Positions 1 through 11,738 are shown, counted from the first letter of the stretch. The stretch: DNA of 64,000 nt from Ignelater luminosus (GCA_011009095.1 VTPC01008709.1:1-64000), one strand, 5' to 3'. The notes: a model not told the origin generated them from the sequence alone. A program made the numbers and translations.

Positions 1-205
1 TACATCACTTTATATCATTTTAATTAAACTTGTAATTTGCATTATACATTTTGTTTTTATTTTCTTCTATGTCAATGTGTGGTGACGGATGGCTTAATAG
101 GTACACGCGTACATTTTATTTCTGCTTGTTACTACAGCCAAGCTTCTGAGAGTAAGAACATTTCATTTAGTGTAAGAAACATGCTAACAGAATAATTTGT
201 TACAG
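1..205 (+). other. intron tail before first exon
   Basis: This is non-coding, AT-rich DNA ending in the acceptor TTGTTACAG (AG at 204-205). No other element is evident. The shared upstream coding exons are outside the window. Confidence 0.6.
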
Positions 206-699
206 CGGCTCAAGATTTACGTGTAAATCGTACCTGGGAACAATTGCCACCGCATCTTGCTTTACCCATGATTTTAATGCGCGAGAGCATGAAGAACTCA
301 ATGATGTACTCTGTGTCGTCTAAAGGCACGCTCGATCTCACTACGTCAGCAAAAACAACGAAATCTCAAAAACCCTCTAACGACGGATCTGGTTTCGAAT
401 GCCAAGTCTGTGGACGCGTTTACAAGTTGAAAAGTTCGCTTCGCAATCACCAAAAGTGGGAGTGTGGTAAAGATCCCCAGTTTAAGTGTCCTTATTGCGT
501 TTATAAAGCGAAACAGAAAATGCACATGGCTAGGCATATGGAACGTATGCATAAAGAAATAATAGATTATTCTACCATTAAACGAGAAGCGAACGATAAA
601 GTAGAAACTCCTGATGGCGACCAAGGTTCCTCTACCTCTGTTAATCTAGAAGTTAGCTCAGAAACATCCGAGATGTCGTTCAAGGACAGGGATGGATAA
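206..699 (+). CDS. lola: lola-type alternative terminal zinc-finger exon 1
   Basis: The exon has 163 codons from the acceptor to TAA, with the overhang CG before GCT. A Ser/Thr-rich leader of about 60 residues is followed by finger 1 (CQVC, H, WEC; first Cys near residue 65), the linker GKDPQF and finger 2 (CPYC, H, H). A 45-residue Ser- and acid-rich tail follows. The leader start AQDL and the core KLKSSLRNH are shared with the exon at 51267; the one at 31707 shares the finger block. The three are dispersed paralogues. The nearest AATAAA signals are far downstream (2045-2050, 2585-2590), so the 3' UTR may be long. It should act as a nuclear DNA-binding C terminus. Confidence 0.85.
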
Positions 700-3295
700 T
701 GATAATTAAGCAAAATCCTTTTGATTATGCTGCTGTTATTTTTTTACGAATTTTATCGTAATTTTTATAAGTTAGTCCTGTAATGTGATATCTATATATT
801 ACATTTTGATATTAATCTTACAGAATTTTAGAAAATATCACTTGGAGCACGAAATGAGTCGAATGGTCAGATTTGTTATTCTTTATACTATTTACAACTT
901 TTAGTAGAATTCCCTAGTACAAGCATTGTTTATTTATATAGGGCGTATGTAAATTTTTTCCCCAAAGCTATGCAATAGTATACACCTTGAGTAATTGATG
1001 GCGATCGGTGCCGAATCCTTTTTTCTGTGTGAATTTGGTTTAACGTCATCTTTAAGCCGCTTAATATAAAAAAATCATTCTTGCACTAACCGACATCAAT
1101 TTATTCAGGGGCACTACTACACGCAAAGATTTGGAAAGGAGTTTAGATATATCTGTATACTGCAGAATGTGTTTTTAGCAGATACATTGGAGGGATCTCA
1201 TAAAGCAATGCATACGTTCACATATCACCGAAAAGTAATCAATAGAAACTATTCAGTACTGCCAAATTCTAGTAGGTGTTCTATTGTTTTTTGTACTGGT
1301 TATAAAAGACACTCTGTATGTAATACCTTGGTGTGATTCAAACCAGAAGTGCCTTCTTTACAAAATATCTCCATTAATGGTACTCTCCGACGCTATACTA
1401 CATGATCTCTTTTAAAACGGAAAGGTAATATCCACTATAATGCTATTTGCATTTAGTGATATTGCCGCCATCTATGATTTATTCTTATTCATTAATTTAT
1501 GTATCGCGCCTCCAAGTTAAGTTGCGCTCAATCCAACCAGTTACTGTTTAGTGAATAATTCAACACTGCGTTTTGTTTCCAGTCTTTTTGCATCTTTTTC
1601 TACCTAATTATCATTGATAGTTTTTCTGCCTTTTTGCAATTTAGATATTCTTACATGTGCATTTACACAGAGAGTGATCTTTCTGTTGTTTATTAAGACT
1701 ATACAACTTGTGATAAGTAAAGCACATTATTGGCGTTTTGTTCCATGCTGCAATAGCATTGAAATCATTCCTACTGTAACCAGACTTTATAAGTCTATAG
1801 TATATGGATAGCAGTAATTAATATTTTAGTGGACTATTAAATAAGTGCCTTGAGACTTTCGTTTCTCTTTCATTTCCACAAATTGTTTCAATTGCAAGTA
1901 TCTTGTACAACTATATTTTAGTGTTTTTTTCTTATCTCGAGTATATTTCATTTATTATTGTCTTCGGATTGATGAATACCCAAATTTAGATGATGTCACA
2001 CTTCATTCCTTAGTTATAGAAACTTGATTTTGTCAGTAATTAGAAATAAAGGTTTTTTAGGTATGCGTGAGGATATGTTACCGTTAGATCTCAAATTCTG
2101 GTACTGATATTACTAGATTACTCTTTATTATTTCACCACTTGTTCAATTTGTCTTTATTTATATTTATTTAATCAGATCAGCTGATCTTCAGTATTCATT
2201 TTTTTTGCAACGTAGGAAATGCAATCTAGTAACGGTTGCTAATATTTTGTCTTCGGTAGATAATCGAAAACCAATTAATTTCCATGGTACATGGTGCTAA
2301 AATCCCACAGAACTTTTTTGTCCTTGTAAAAATCTGGTTGCTATCACAGATATTTTACAACTATTGATCTGCGCAGTATGTTTTGACACATGTTCCCTGG
2401 AGACGAGATTTTGGCTAGTTATTATTGGTTTCAGTGGTAACATATCTACTTACCCCCTAAAAGGAGGCTGGATTAGTAAACGCATGCTCGAAGATAATGT
2501 TTACTTTTAGCAATGTATATACATGTAGTTCCTACAGACAAGTTTTATTATACTTTTTGTATATAAATATTGCTTTTATAATTTAATAAAATTGCGAATT
2601 TGTTAGAATAAGCTGTTATTATGTCGATAAATGTATTGCTATCGAATACGAAAAACTAGGCTGTTGAATATGAGATTCGTATGTAAGAGTTCGGTTATAA
2701 AGGTAGCTTTTTTTGGTATTATTATATAATATTACGCTTTTGTATTGTTATTACTATTATATTAAGCCATATCGAAACAAAAATGATATTTTAGGTGAAG
2801 GGATTATGTTACCTCTGTACAAAAAGTTCCTCTCAGCTCACAGTTATAAATACTCAAAGAATTATTGTGATGCCTACTGTTGATAACATCACGAAATTAG
2901 ATTTTTAGCATTATTTACAAGTTCCTTTTTTACATGTTTTTATACACAGATTCCATAATTTACATTTTATACATACAGCCATATTTGTAATAGTTATTTG
3001 TACATTTTTCCTATTATAGATTTTTATTGTCATTTATGCTTTATTGTAATTAAGATTAAGCTTTCATTACAACATTTGCTGCTGCTCTTTATATTTTGTA
3101 TCATTTTTTGACAGCTTTTATATGTAGCTTTATATTAACGCAATAGAAGTTTTCTAAAAAAAAAAAAATTGTTTGATGAAAATATCCCTTGTGATTCCCA
3201 ACTATTTATGGTTTTCGTAAACTATTTATTGTAAAATCTTGTTACTAATCTTCCGTTTTCTCTTAATTCATTCACTATATAAATTTTTATTTCAG
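700..3295 (+). other. long 3' UTR or intron, no gene seen
   Basis: This is 2.6 kb of AT-rich sequence with candidate poly(A) signals at 2045-2050 and 2585-2590. I see no finger remnant and no inverted repeat. It ends in the acceptor TTTATTTCAG before the next exon. Confidence 0.5.
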
Positions 3296-3534
3296 GGAAA
3301 TCTATGTTGCCCAATTTAAACTCTGAAGTGTTAGATGCATCGGATATGGCTTCCAAGTACAGTTGCTCACAATGTGGAAAAATATATAAACACAGATCGA
3401 ATTTGTCCAGACACATTCGTTACGAATGCAACAAAGAAGGTGTATTTGTATGTGGGTATTGCAAAAGATCTTTCAAGCAAAATTCGCATTTAAAATATCA
3501 CATTAGCCACGTCCACAATGTTTTTGTGACTTAA
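3296..3534 (+). CDS. lola: lola-type alternative terminal zinc-finger exon 2
   Basis: The exon has 78 codons after a TTTATTTCAG acceptor (overhang GG). Finger 1 is CSQC, H, YEC and finger 2 is CGYC, H, H. The linker is NKEGVF in place of the usual GK-P-F form. The same linker type is found in the next exon (NMPGIF) and at 8396 (KKPGRF). Finger 2 shares CKRxFKQ with the exon at 4024, so the two look like a local tandem duplication. A poly(A) signal is at 3727-3732. Confidence 0.85.
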
Positions 3535-4023
3535 AACAGAAGACTCCGTAGGATAGAATTAGACCCAGGGCTTTTAAATCGAGTTTGTTGTTGCTTAGAA
3601 AATCTCTTATTTTGTTTCAGTAAATTTAATTAATTTTATTATTTACAAATCCGTCTCTGTAAAACACTCATTTTGTGTTCGTGGCTAAATTTAAAATGGA
3701 CTCTTATAAGAATGTAAAATTAAAAAAATAAATGTTAGCTGTCTCTCGCAAGCAAAATTCTTGTGTTTGATACGTCCATTATAGTTTTGACTGTCGATTG
3801 CCAAAAGCATTTCTATCTCATCCATCTAGTCAGGTTTCTAATAATAAGTCCACAGAATAATTTATTGTTGTGCTTATATCATGTATTAAAAAGAGATTCT
3901 ACCGTCGCTTGAATATAAGCAAGTCAATATTTGCAGGCAAAAGCATTTTGTGACTTCACCATTGAAGCTTCTCAATAACCAAAAAAAATGTTCAATTTTT
4001 TTTAACAAGTTTCTCAATTTCAG
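3535..4023 (+). other. 3' UTR and intron
   Basis: This holds the poly(A) signal of the preceding exon (3727-3732) and then the intron, ending in TTTCTCAATTTCAG. Nothing else is seen. Confidence 0.5.
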
Positions 4024-4208
4024 GAATTGGATTTCGAGGTGGTAGATATGTTTGCACAACTTGTGGAAGGAATTATAAATACAAAACAACGTTAAGAAGA
4101 CATCTTCGTTATGAGTGCAATATGCCAGGAATATTTGTTTGCATACTCTGCAAAAGAAAATTCAAACAAAAATCAAAACTAAATTATCACATGACCCATT
4201 GTCATTAA
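4024..4208 (+). CDS. lola: lola-type alternative terminal zinc-finger exon 3
   Basis: This short exon has 60 codons from the acceptor (AG at 4022-4023, overhang GA) to TAA. It has almost no leader: RYVCTTCGRNYKYK begins near residue 7. Finger 1 is CTTC, H, YEC; finger 2 is CILC, H, H with an extra HCH at the end. The linker is NMPGIF. It has no internal ATG before the fingers, as expected for a spliced terminal exon. It is the tandem partner of the exon at 3296. A poly(A) signal is at 4319-4324. Confidence 0.85.
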
Positions 4209-4987
4209 TGTGATCAATTTAAATAAGTTTTAGTACAGTAGATACTAATAATATGACAGTATCATTTTTTAATTATTATATTGTATAATGTTTGTATATT
4301 TTTTACATGAAATGGTAGAATAAACAAGAAATTTCATCATCTTTTGTTTCTAGTATTTTCTGCAGAATAGTTTTTGGTAATATCTTATAGAGGATGTCTC
4401 TGCAATGAACGAAAGTACTGATTGATTCTTGAATCAAAACTCGACTTAATTTTTTCGATAAACTTTTGTTCTAAAGTGCACGGTTTACGAGACACAGTTA
4501 GTAGTCAATAGTTACAATTTTTTAGTTTCTCAATATTTCTAAAACAATGCGGGATATTAGGATGAAATTTTTTTCAATGCTTGTTATCCTGAGATGTCTA
4601 CTATTTTACGTAATTTTGCTTTTGGTATCCATATCAGAAGCGAAAAACTGTGGGCGGGCTAGCCCCTACGTCAAAATAAATGTTTCACCACTGAAAAATT
4701 AAACAAAATTTTTATTTTCGAAATCACCCATAGATTTGGAAAGAACGTTACTCTGTAACATCGAATTTTTCAAAACCTGTCAAGTTGAACGGCTTATGGG
4801 AAGGTCATACGTCATCTCAAACACAGAATGCATTTATTTGCATTTGCGATTTAGCATTTTTTTAGCATTTAGTTTTTTACGTAAAGTGCACCATTCTTAA
4901 GATGACGGGTATTAAAGATTAATTAAAGACAAGAAAGTTTGCTATTGTGTATCTTGAAAACGGTGCACTTTAGGAAAGAAAGTCATA

Positions 4988-6697
4988 CAGTGTACGAAAA
5001 AATTCTGGAATAAATTCATTATTTGCAAAAGGATGTATTATCAAGCAATATCCTCGGACACATCGATTTTCTTTTTTTGCATACATTTTCATATACAAAT
5101 TGTATAGATGGCGTTGCTCAAGTTCCGAATATGACGTCATCGATGATTTTTTTGAATAGCAACAGAATATTTTTTTGGTGGAATCTTGTAGATCAGCTCA
5201 TCCTGATTACGACAATATAAATACTTATATCTTTATATTACAAATAAATATTAAAAAAATTAATAAAGTATTTATTGTAATAGAAATTCTAGGTTACATA
5301 AAAAATGCTACTGCACTACAAAATAATATTTGTAGACGTAGGCTGTGTCTTACAAACAAAACAAAAAACAAAAAGAAACAAAAAACCAATTAAGTTTTAC
5401 TGTGCTAAACGTACTAAAGTAAAGATGCTAACCGAAAACCAAATAATTGAAATACTAGTTATGGTAGGTTGCGATGATAAAACCCGAACGCACACAGAAG
5501 TTTGTCGTATGTTTAATTTGAAATATCCAACGGACATAAGTTAGTCTACAGTGAGGAAGATTGAAAAGAAGTTGAGAGAGTACGGCACTGTTAAAGATCT
5601 TCCGAGAACTGGACGTACCAGGGTTGTGAACGATGAAAATAGCTTGAATGTTTTGCTGCCCGTCTACGAAAATCGGCATTCGACTACGGGAAGACTTGCA
5701 CTTGAACACAGCATTTCCGATTTTTTTTTCATACAAAATTAAATTAATTCAAGAATTAATGGAGGATGATCCAGATGGGCGGGTTCGATTCTGGCAGGAA
5801 ATGTTGCAAGTAATACACACACCTCAGACTTTTGTTTTTAAATGGCGTTGTGAATAGACAAGATTGTAGATAAGCCAAAATGGGCAGTTGAGGCACACAC
5901 TCTATACCCACAAAAATTAAATGTATGCATGGGCATTATAGGAGATAGGATTTTGGGACCGCAGTTTTCTGAGGAAACTTTGTCTGGAAATATTTATTTA
6001 GCAAGACGCAGCACCTCCACCTTATGCGAGAGATGTCCGTCACTATCTAGATGACGTGTTTCCTGGACGGTGAATTGATCGAAGAGGACCTGTGGAATGG
6101 CCTCCTTGATCGCCAGACTTAATCTCATTGGATTTTTTCCTTTGGGGATACTTGAAAAGTAAAGTTTATTTTAACAAAGCTAGCTATCTGGATGGACTGA
6201 AGGAACGAATACGTCACCACATTGGAGCAGTAGATCAAAATATATTAAATAATGTGTGGACTGAAACAGTCAATTGTTTAGAGTTGTTTTTAAGAAAGAA
6301 CGGTAGCAGTTTCGAACATTTAATTTAAATTTTCCATTTATTTCATTTTCGTTTGCTTCATGAGTTAAGCAATTTATTCTAACATTTTTTAAAAATACTT
6401 TGTACATTTTACATTTCATTAAGATGTTTATGAATGTAATGAACTAACTTAATTATTTCACGTCCTCCAATTATTATTTTGTAATGCAAGAGCTGATCTA
6501 CAAGATTTCACCAAAAAAAAACATGCTGTTGCCGTTAAAAAAATCATGGATGATATTCGGAACTTGAGCAACGCCATCTATACAATTTGTATATGAAAAT
6601 GTGCACAAAAAAAGAAAATCGATGTGTCCGAGGATATTGCTTGATAATGCAGCCTTTTGCAAATAATGAATTTATTGCAAACTTTTCTTGCGCACTC
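4988..6697 (+). mobile_element. Tc1/mariner-like transposon with long terminal inverted repeats
   Basis: The element is 1.7 kb, flanked by TA (4986-4987, 6698-6699), with inverted repeats of roughly 220 bp. The repeats share long blocks such as ATTCATTATTTGCAAAAGG and TAGATGGCGTTGCTCAAG. The transposase remnant (5425-6328) lies between them. It is inserted inside the 4388-7203 foldback element, so it is the younger of the two. Confidence 0.85.
5425..6328 (+). pseudogene. degenerate Tc1/mariner-like transposase
   Basis: From ATG 5425 the frame reads MLTENQIIEIL and a helix-turn-helix-like N terminus. A TAG at 5542-5544 interrupts it, and the same frame continues (RKIEKKLREYG, GRTR) to about 5742. 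After frame changes the C-terminal block MDFFLWGYLKSKVY (6128-6328) is readable; this is the usual Tc1/mariner region ending the catalytic domain. The middle is full of stops. Autonomous activity is not expected. Confidence 0.8.
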
Positions 6698-7371
6698 TAT
6701 GACAAATGATGTTTAATTTTTGTCAAATAATGCCATGCAAATAATCTCATCCTGTTTTTGAGATGACGTATGATCTAACCTAAAATAGACTGTTGAACTT
6801 GAGAGGTTTTGAAAAATTCGATTTTGCAAAAAAAATGTACAAAAGCAGCTTTTTTCCAAACCGATTGCTGATTCCAAAAATAGAAAAAAAATGATTCATT
6901 CTGCAATGGCGTAGCAATTGTTTTTTAAGGTAGAGACTAGCCCACTCCGCATCTGAAAGGAATATGAAACGCAAGGCTTCGTAAACAGTAGATGCCATAG
7001 AGTAGCAAGCATGCAGAGAATTTTATCCTGATATCTCACTTTGTTCTAGAAATACTGAGAAAGCAAGAAATTTTAAATAAAACTTTGACACCCGAAATTT
7101 CGAAAACGGTGCACCTTAGGAGTTAGGTTTATAGAGAAAAGCAGGACTAAACTCAGGAATCTGTTGTATCAATACTTCTGTTTATTTCAGAGACACGCTG
7201 TATAATACAGGAGTAGTAATCTTTTGATTTAAACTTTGTGTAGCAATGGAAAAAAAGTAGAAATTTTTTTAGTTTGTTTAGTTTGTTTGCAATGCAATTA
7301 CGTATGTGACTTGATACTTTTGGGAAATACTTAATTTGAAGAAAGTAAAATTATTTAAATGCATGTTTTAG

Positions 7372-7658
7372 ATGAAAATCGTTTTGGTCAAAAAAAGAAA
7401 GAGAAGAAATCCAAGCATCTTTCCGGAGCTGTCAGCACTCATAAATCAATTGAAAATTCTGTTCTAACAGAACTATTCATGTGTACCAAATGTACTAATA
7501 CTTACAGGTTGAAGTATTCTCTTACTAGGCATATTAAGTTTGAATGTGGAAAATCGCCGAGATATGCCTGTAGCGTCTGCGATCGCCGATTTAAATACAA
7601 TTACGATCTCAATGTTCACATGAAGAAACATTTTGGACAAGGCGTTATATCGAATTAG
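7372..7658 (+). CDS. lola: lola-type alternative terminal zinc-finger exon 4
   Basis: The exon has 94 codons after the acceptor GCATGTTTTAG (overhang AT). A Lys-rich leader (QKKKEKKSK, a possible nuclear localisation signal) precedes finger 1 (CTKC, H, FEC), the linker GKSPRY and finger 2 (CSVC, H, H with only three residues between the histidines). The tail is short. A plausible poly(A) signal is at 8067-8072. The foldback element ends about 170 bp upstream of this acceptor. Confidence 0.85.
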
Positions 7659-8395
7659 TAGAATTCGACAATACACTTTCAGGAGTACAACATATCTAGT
7701 ACAACGGAAAATTTTTCTGATCTCTTTGAGCAGTTTAGTAACTTCAAGACTGAATAGGATATTACATTACCACGTATCTAGTTATTTTCAGTTTTGGTAG
7801 TCGTTTTATTATTAATAATTTAGTATGTAGTAGGAGTTTACAAAGCTGATTTAATATTGTGAAGTAACTGAACAACAAGATGTTACATACTTGTCTGTTT
7901 AGTCATACCATCTAAATCTCTTAAAACTCCTTTAGCTTTTAGACATTTAATTTTAATTTGCCCTTATTTGTGTGTTTTTTTATGTTACTTTGCATTAACT
8001 TAGGTACTTAGAAATTCTTTTTGTTAGATTTCTTTTTTGAAAACCCATTGTAACTAATATGGTCTGAATAAAACTGTAAACAATGGAAGAGTGTAACTTT
8101 TAATTGTTCAAAGAAATATGACAGCAAGTGAAAAGGTATAATTTTATCATCATCTTCAGAATCTATTTGGAGATACGTTTCGAACATTGCTCGTGACGTG
8201 ATTGACACTATTTTAAAATTTAAAAGTTTGGTAAGTTATTTTTGCTAAGTTAGTTGAGAGTTCTGCAATATTAGAAATTTTTACACGCTTGATTTTCTGA
8301 GATTCTTCTTATTAATAAAAGTTTGTTGCTGATGTTTGTCTCGGTACTTTACAGTTTGCTGGAGAAAGTAAAGAACGTTGATCTTCTAATTTCAG
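7659..8395 (+). other. 3' UTR and intron
   Basis: AT-rich non-coding sequence with AATAAA at 8067-8072. A second acceptor-like TTTACAG (8349-8354) lies upstream of the one I use for the next exon, but it gives the wrong phase. Confidence 0.5.
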
Positions 8396-8568
8396 AACAA
8401 ATCTTTGAATGTCAACAATGCAGCAAGGTTTACAGAAGATACGATTCGTTAAATCGTCATATACGAAACGAGTGCAAGAAACCTGGGAGGTTTGCCTGTT
8501 CCATATGCAATAGATTGTTCAAGCATCGATTTAACATGAAGACTCACGAAAGGAGGCATTTTAACTAA
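8396..8568 (+). CDS. lola: lola-type alternative terminal zinc-finger exon 5
   Basis: The exon has 56 codons, one of the shortest in the cluster. The acceptor TTCTAATTTCAG (AG 8394-8395) with overhang AA fits the locus phase. Only four residues precede finger 1 (CQQC, H, NEC). The linker is KKPGRF and finger 2 is CSIC, H, H with three residues between the histidines. The linker links it to the exons at 3296 and 4024. Poly(A) signals are at 8678-8683 and 8682-8687. Confidence 0.85.
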
Positions 8569-8961
8569 TTGATATCGACATTAATATGTATTTGGATAGA
8601 TAAACTTAATAGGTATATTTTCAATTGATTTCTAGTCATATATGGTAATTCTTCTGTTCAGTACTGTTATCAAGCTTAATAAATAAAATTAATAATCTAT
8701 GGTTGCACCATTTTTATTCATAATTACTATTATTAATATCGAATAAGTTGATTGCCAAAATCAGTTGGAGCTATAGTAAATGAAGGTAGGTTGATTAACT
8801 TTTGGTTTGGAGCGATCTAGGTGTCATCAAGTCGGCTCCAGATGAAATATTAGGGGATTTTTTTATCGAAAGGTAAAATCAGAAATCTATACCAACGGTA
8901 CAGATTGTCATTTGTCTTGACTGCATTAGATATATTTCTAAGTCTTGCATTTTAGTTTCAG

Positions 8962-9188
8962 ATGTAATGGGATATTTGCAAAAAGAAATTCTAAAAAGTA
9001 CTCCGAGCGGTCTATTTACTTGTCCGAAATGCTACAAGAAATACAAATACAAAGGAAACTTGAATTTACATCTCAAAAATGAGTGCGGACAGTCTCCGAA
9101 ACTCCAATGTCCATTTTGTGATCACAGGACACATAGGAAATATAATCTGAAACTACACATAGAATTGATACACAAGAAAACCGTTTAA
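8962..9188 (+). CDS. lola: lola-type alternative terminal zinc-finger exon 6
   Basis: The exon has 74 codons after TTTTAGTTTCAG (AG 8960-8961, overhang AT). Finger 1 is CPKC, H, NEC, the linker GQSPKL, and finger 2 CPFC, H, H with the core THRKYNLKLH. That core is related to the SHRKYNINKH of the exon at 20607 and the TRKYNLGKH of 20967. Poly(A) signals are at 9252-9257 and 9257-9262, about 65 bp after the stop. Confidence 0.87.
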
Positions 9189-9398
9189 TTGTAATATTAG
9201 TTATAATACTATAAGGCATTCAGAGTAAAATGCAACTTAAAATAGATGTGTAATAAAATAAATGTAATTTAACCTTTCTTGATTTTTGTTGCTTTTGTTT
9301 CCTTACTAAGTGAAATACAAAAAGAAATAAATCGAGCATGATCCTGTGTTTAAATTGATTGATTCTTGTTGGTTTGCTTAACAATATTACTGTTTTAG

Positions 9399-9613
9399 GG
9401 TTTTTAACCGTTCAAATGGAGAACGATATTATTATGGTTCAATGTCCGAAATGTGCCAAGCTGTATAAAAACAGAAATTCCTTAAGCGTACATTTATCTA
9501 GAGATTGTGGAAAAGGAAAAGACTTTGTGTGTGGCGTGTGTTCGAGTCAGTACAAAAGAAAATACGAATTGAGACATCACATGGAAAAAAAGCATGAAAT
9601 GGCGATGCAGTAG
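9399..9613 (+). CDS. lola: lola-type alternative terminal zinc-finger exon 7
   Basis: The exon has 70 codons after TTACTGTTTTAG (overhang GG). Finger 1 is CPKC, H, RDC and finger 2 is CGVC, H, H, with the linker GKGKDF. The core KLYKNRNSLSVHLS resembles KLYKNLNSLRAHLS of the exon at 34851, which also ends finger 1 with a DC in place of EC. The two are likely paralogues 25 kb apart. A poly(A) signal is at 9673-9678. Confidence 0.87.
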
Positions 9614-10201
9614 GTTCGATACTATTGCGGATAACTGTACTAACTGCAATTTGTTTATTGGTTTTAAATTTTAATAAACGCATTTAATTTTTTACGGTGT
9701 ACTTGATTTGAACTTGTCACTTGATCTACGTCTTCAGTGATTGAAGTCTGATGATTTGAGCATAGAACGTAATACTCTACCTTGTGTATTAAGGTATCTG
9801 CGCACATTACGAAGTCAAAAGTTCACATATGCAGATGATTGTTTAAAATTATTTCTTTAAGAGTTCAAAGCGTGTAAAGAACAAAACAGGTGATAGAAAT
9901 CTAGCTAATTATCTGTTTAGGAGTTTTCAGCTACATATTGGGCTAAATGTATCTTTATCAACACAATTTTAGATTGTCCAAGTGAACATTATATGTAGTA
10001 CCGTGAAGAATGATACCCAACTGTAATATCGGCATACAGTGAGATATTGCAAACAACATTATGAAGTTTTTTATCGTTTCAGGCTAGCATTATGCATGGA
10101 TTTTTGTAGTGTTATTTCAGTTTATTGTTTTTTTGCACGTAAGTGTTTTATATGCTTAATATAGAACACGTTTGATTTTTTAACGTTCTATGTTATTGTA
10201 G
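9614..10201 (+). other. 3' UTR and intron, nothing else seen
   Basis: This holds the poly(A) signal at 9673-9678 and then AT-rich intron ending in the acceptor TTATTGTAG. No repeat or finger remnant is visible. Confidence 0.5.
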
Positions 10202-10419
10202 GATACGTTTATTCAAGAGCAAAGAAGAGACGCCTTCGTCCTTTTAGATGCGATCGTTGTAGCAGATCCTATACTCTACCACAGAATTTAAGAAGACATC
10301 AACGAGTTGAGTGTGGAAAAGAGAAACAGTTTCAGTGCGATCAGTGTTTGGTTAAATTTTATTACAAACAAGAACTGGTATTACATTATTTTGCTAAGAA
10401 ACATAAAACTTCAGTGTAG
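10202..10419 (+). CDS. lola: lola-type alternative terminal zinc-finger exon 8
   Basis: The exon has 71 codons from the acceptor TATTGTAG (AG 10200-10201, overhang GA) to TAG. A basic leader (RAKKRRLRP) could serve nuclear import. Finger 1 is CDRC, H, VEC; the linker is GKEKQF; finger 2 is CDQC with an aromatic-rich core (VKFYYKQELVLH) and H-x5-H spacing. The exon has no upstream ATG. A poly(A) signal is at 10653-10658. Confidence 0.85.
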
Positions 10420-10870
10420 AGTAATATTCATGTAGTCATTGATAATCCAATTTAGATTAGTAGCCTGAGTGTGCTTCTACTAGATAGCTATTCGTAGGTT
10501 ATATTGGAAATCGTAGTTTAAATCGTTGCAAGTTACGTATTATGGACAAGATGGTGGGTAAAACTGGACTGATGGATTCTATGGATTTCGTGGGCGTACG
10601 GCACAAAAGTGTTTTATTAGAACGATATACATAGAGTTTGTATAGAAAATTAAATAAAGAACTCTTAGTGATATCTTGCATTACTTATCTTAATTAGAGT
10701 TTCAAGGTGACCAAAATCCAGAATTCGAGTTTACTTTAGTAAAAACATATAAGCGCACCATTTACATTAGTATGAAGATTCTACCGTCTTTGGATTTGCC
10801 AGAAAGGTTTGTGGTGTGTCAAAGTAGATTATTCCTTTGACTTGGTATTACTAATTCAAATCCCTTATAG

Positions 10871-11097
10871 GTGGCTATCAGTGCAGACGATGTTACAAAA
10901 TATACCGGCATCGACAGTCACTTCATACCCACGTTAAATTTGAATGTGGTAAAGACCCAATGTTCAGTTGTCCAGTAGAAGAATGTGCCTACAGAGCTAA
11001 AAGAAAAGATCATCTAAAGATGCACATGAACAACATACATTGCATACACCTAGAAACCAGAAGAAGACAACAGAATTCGGAGTTTTTCTTTGTCTAA
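10871..11097 (+). CDS. lola: lola-type alternative terminal zinc-finger exon 9
   Basis: The exon has 74 codons after CCCTTATAG (overhang GT). Finger 1 (CRRC, H, FEC) begins at once. The linker is GKDPMF. Finger 2 has C-x4-C spacing (CPVEEC) with the core RAKRKDHLKMH, close to AKRKDHLKKH of the exon at 15056 and CKRRDNLKVH of 21416. The tail is basic, then hydrophobic (RRRQQNSEFFFV). A poly(A) signal is at 11176-11181. Confidence 0.87.
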
Positions 11098-11738
11098 CTG
11101 TAAAGAATTACGTTGGTTAGAAATTTGTAGATTTTGTCCTAATTTATTAGCGAACTTCTCTTAACAAACTTCTGAAATAAATGATATTGGATTAGAAACT
11201 GTTGATTGTGATTTTTTCCGTTTGCGTTTGAAAATAGGAACGTTTCCTACATTTTAAAATCAGACTAATTTTCTGGTCAAACTTAATTTAGGTCAGGAGT
11301 TGACCAACTGGGTCACTAGGGTTGAGTTGATTCGTATAAAGCCAAATTGATTAACAAATCCAATTTTGCTAGTTTGACCTCTGGTTCTCAACCCTGATTT
11401 AATGAAGGAATTTTGTTCTTCAACCCACTCTGCCGTGCTATAAATTTGCTATAAATGTGCAACCATCACGCTTCTTTCTGGAAACATAAAGCTTACGAAT
11501 TTAGAAAAAATGGCAGTTTTGCCAAAAATATTAATACAAAGCTACGCCCAAAGGGTGCATCTGATTCGCATTCATCAAATAAGCAGCGACGACTTGGAAA
11601 ATTATATCGATATTCGTTTTAGTTGATCTAAAATATGTTTCATTCTTACTTTTTGTTATTGATTTAGATGTAATGATTATAGTACTTAATATTCATTAAG
11701 TTAATTGGCAGTGTAATATTCTAAATAAATATTTTCAG
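11098..11738 (+). other. 3' UTR, small palindromic stretch, intron
   Basis: After the poly(A) signal (11176-11181) comes a stretch at about 11270-11400 with short inverted repeats (AGGGTTGAG near 11319 against CTCAACCCT near 11387), which may be a small relic of a mobile element. At 11505-11626 an acceptor-like TTTAG is followed by a 39-codon frame in the locus phase with no recognisable domain. Confidence 0.35.

Larger units (their letters stand above)
4388..7203. mobile_element. outer foldback element with diverged inverted arms
   Basis: The left arm (about 4388-4850) and right arm (about 6730-7203) are inverted copies. Matching blocks include TCATACGTCATCTCAAA (about 4805) against its complement near 6757-6777, AATTTTTCAAAACC (about 4765) against its complement near 6810-6822, and the ends GATGTCTCTGCAAT against GTGTCTCTGAAAT. 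The arms are clearly diverged. A mariner-like element sits between them. The exact ends are estimated. Confidence 0.6.

Noticed and set aside
346-624. Minus-strand open frames opposite the finger exons (also at 12366-12590, 13281-13565, 21412-21645 and others)
   Set aside because: They are shadows of the plus-strand coding frames and have no domain of their own.
7359-7371. ATG codons upstream of several exons as start codons
   Set aside because: They lie in the intron before the acceptor. Many exons of the same type have no ATG before their fingers, so these are spliced terminal exons and not single genes.
8349-8355. Acceptor TTTACAG for the exon at 8396
   Set aside because: It gives a different phase; the later TTTCAG gives the phase of all other exons.
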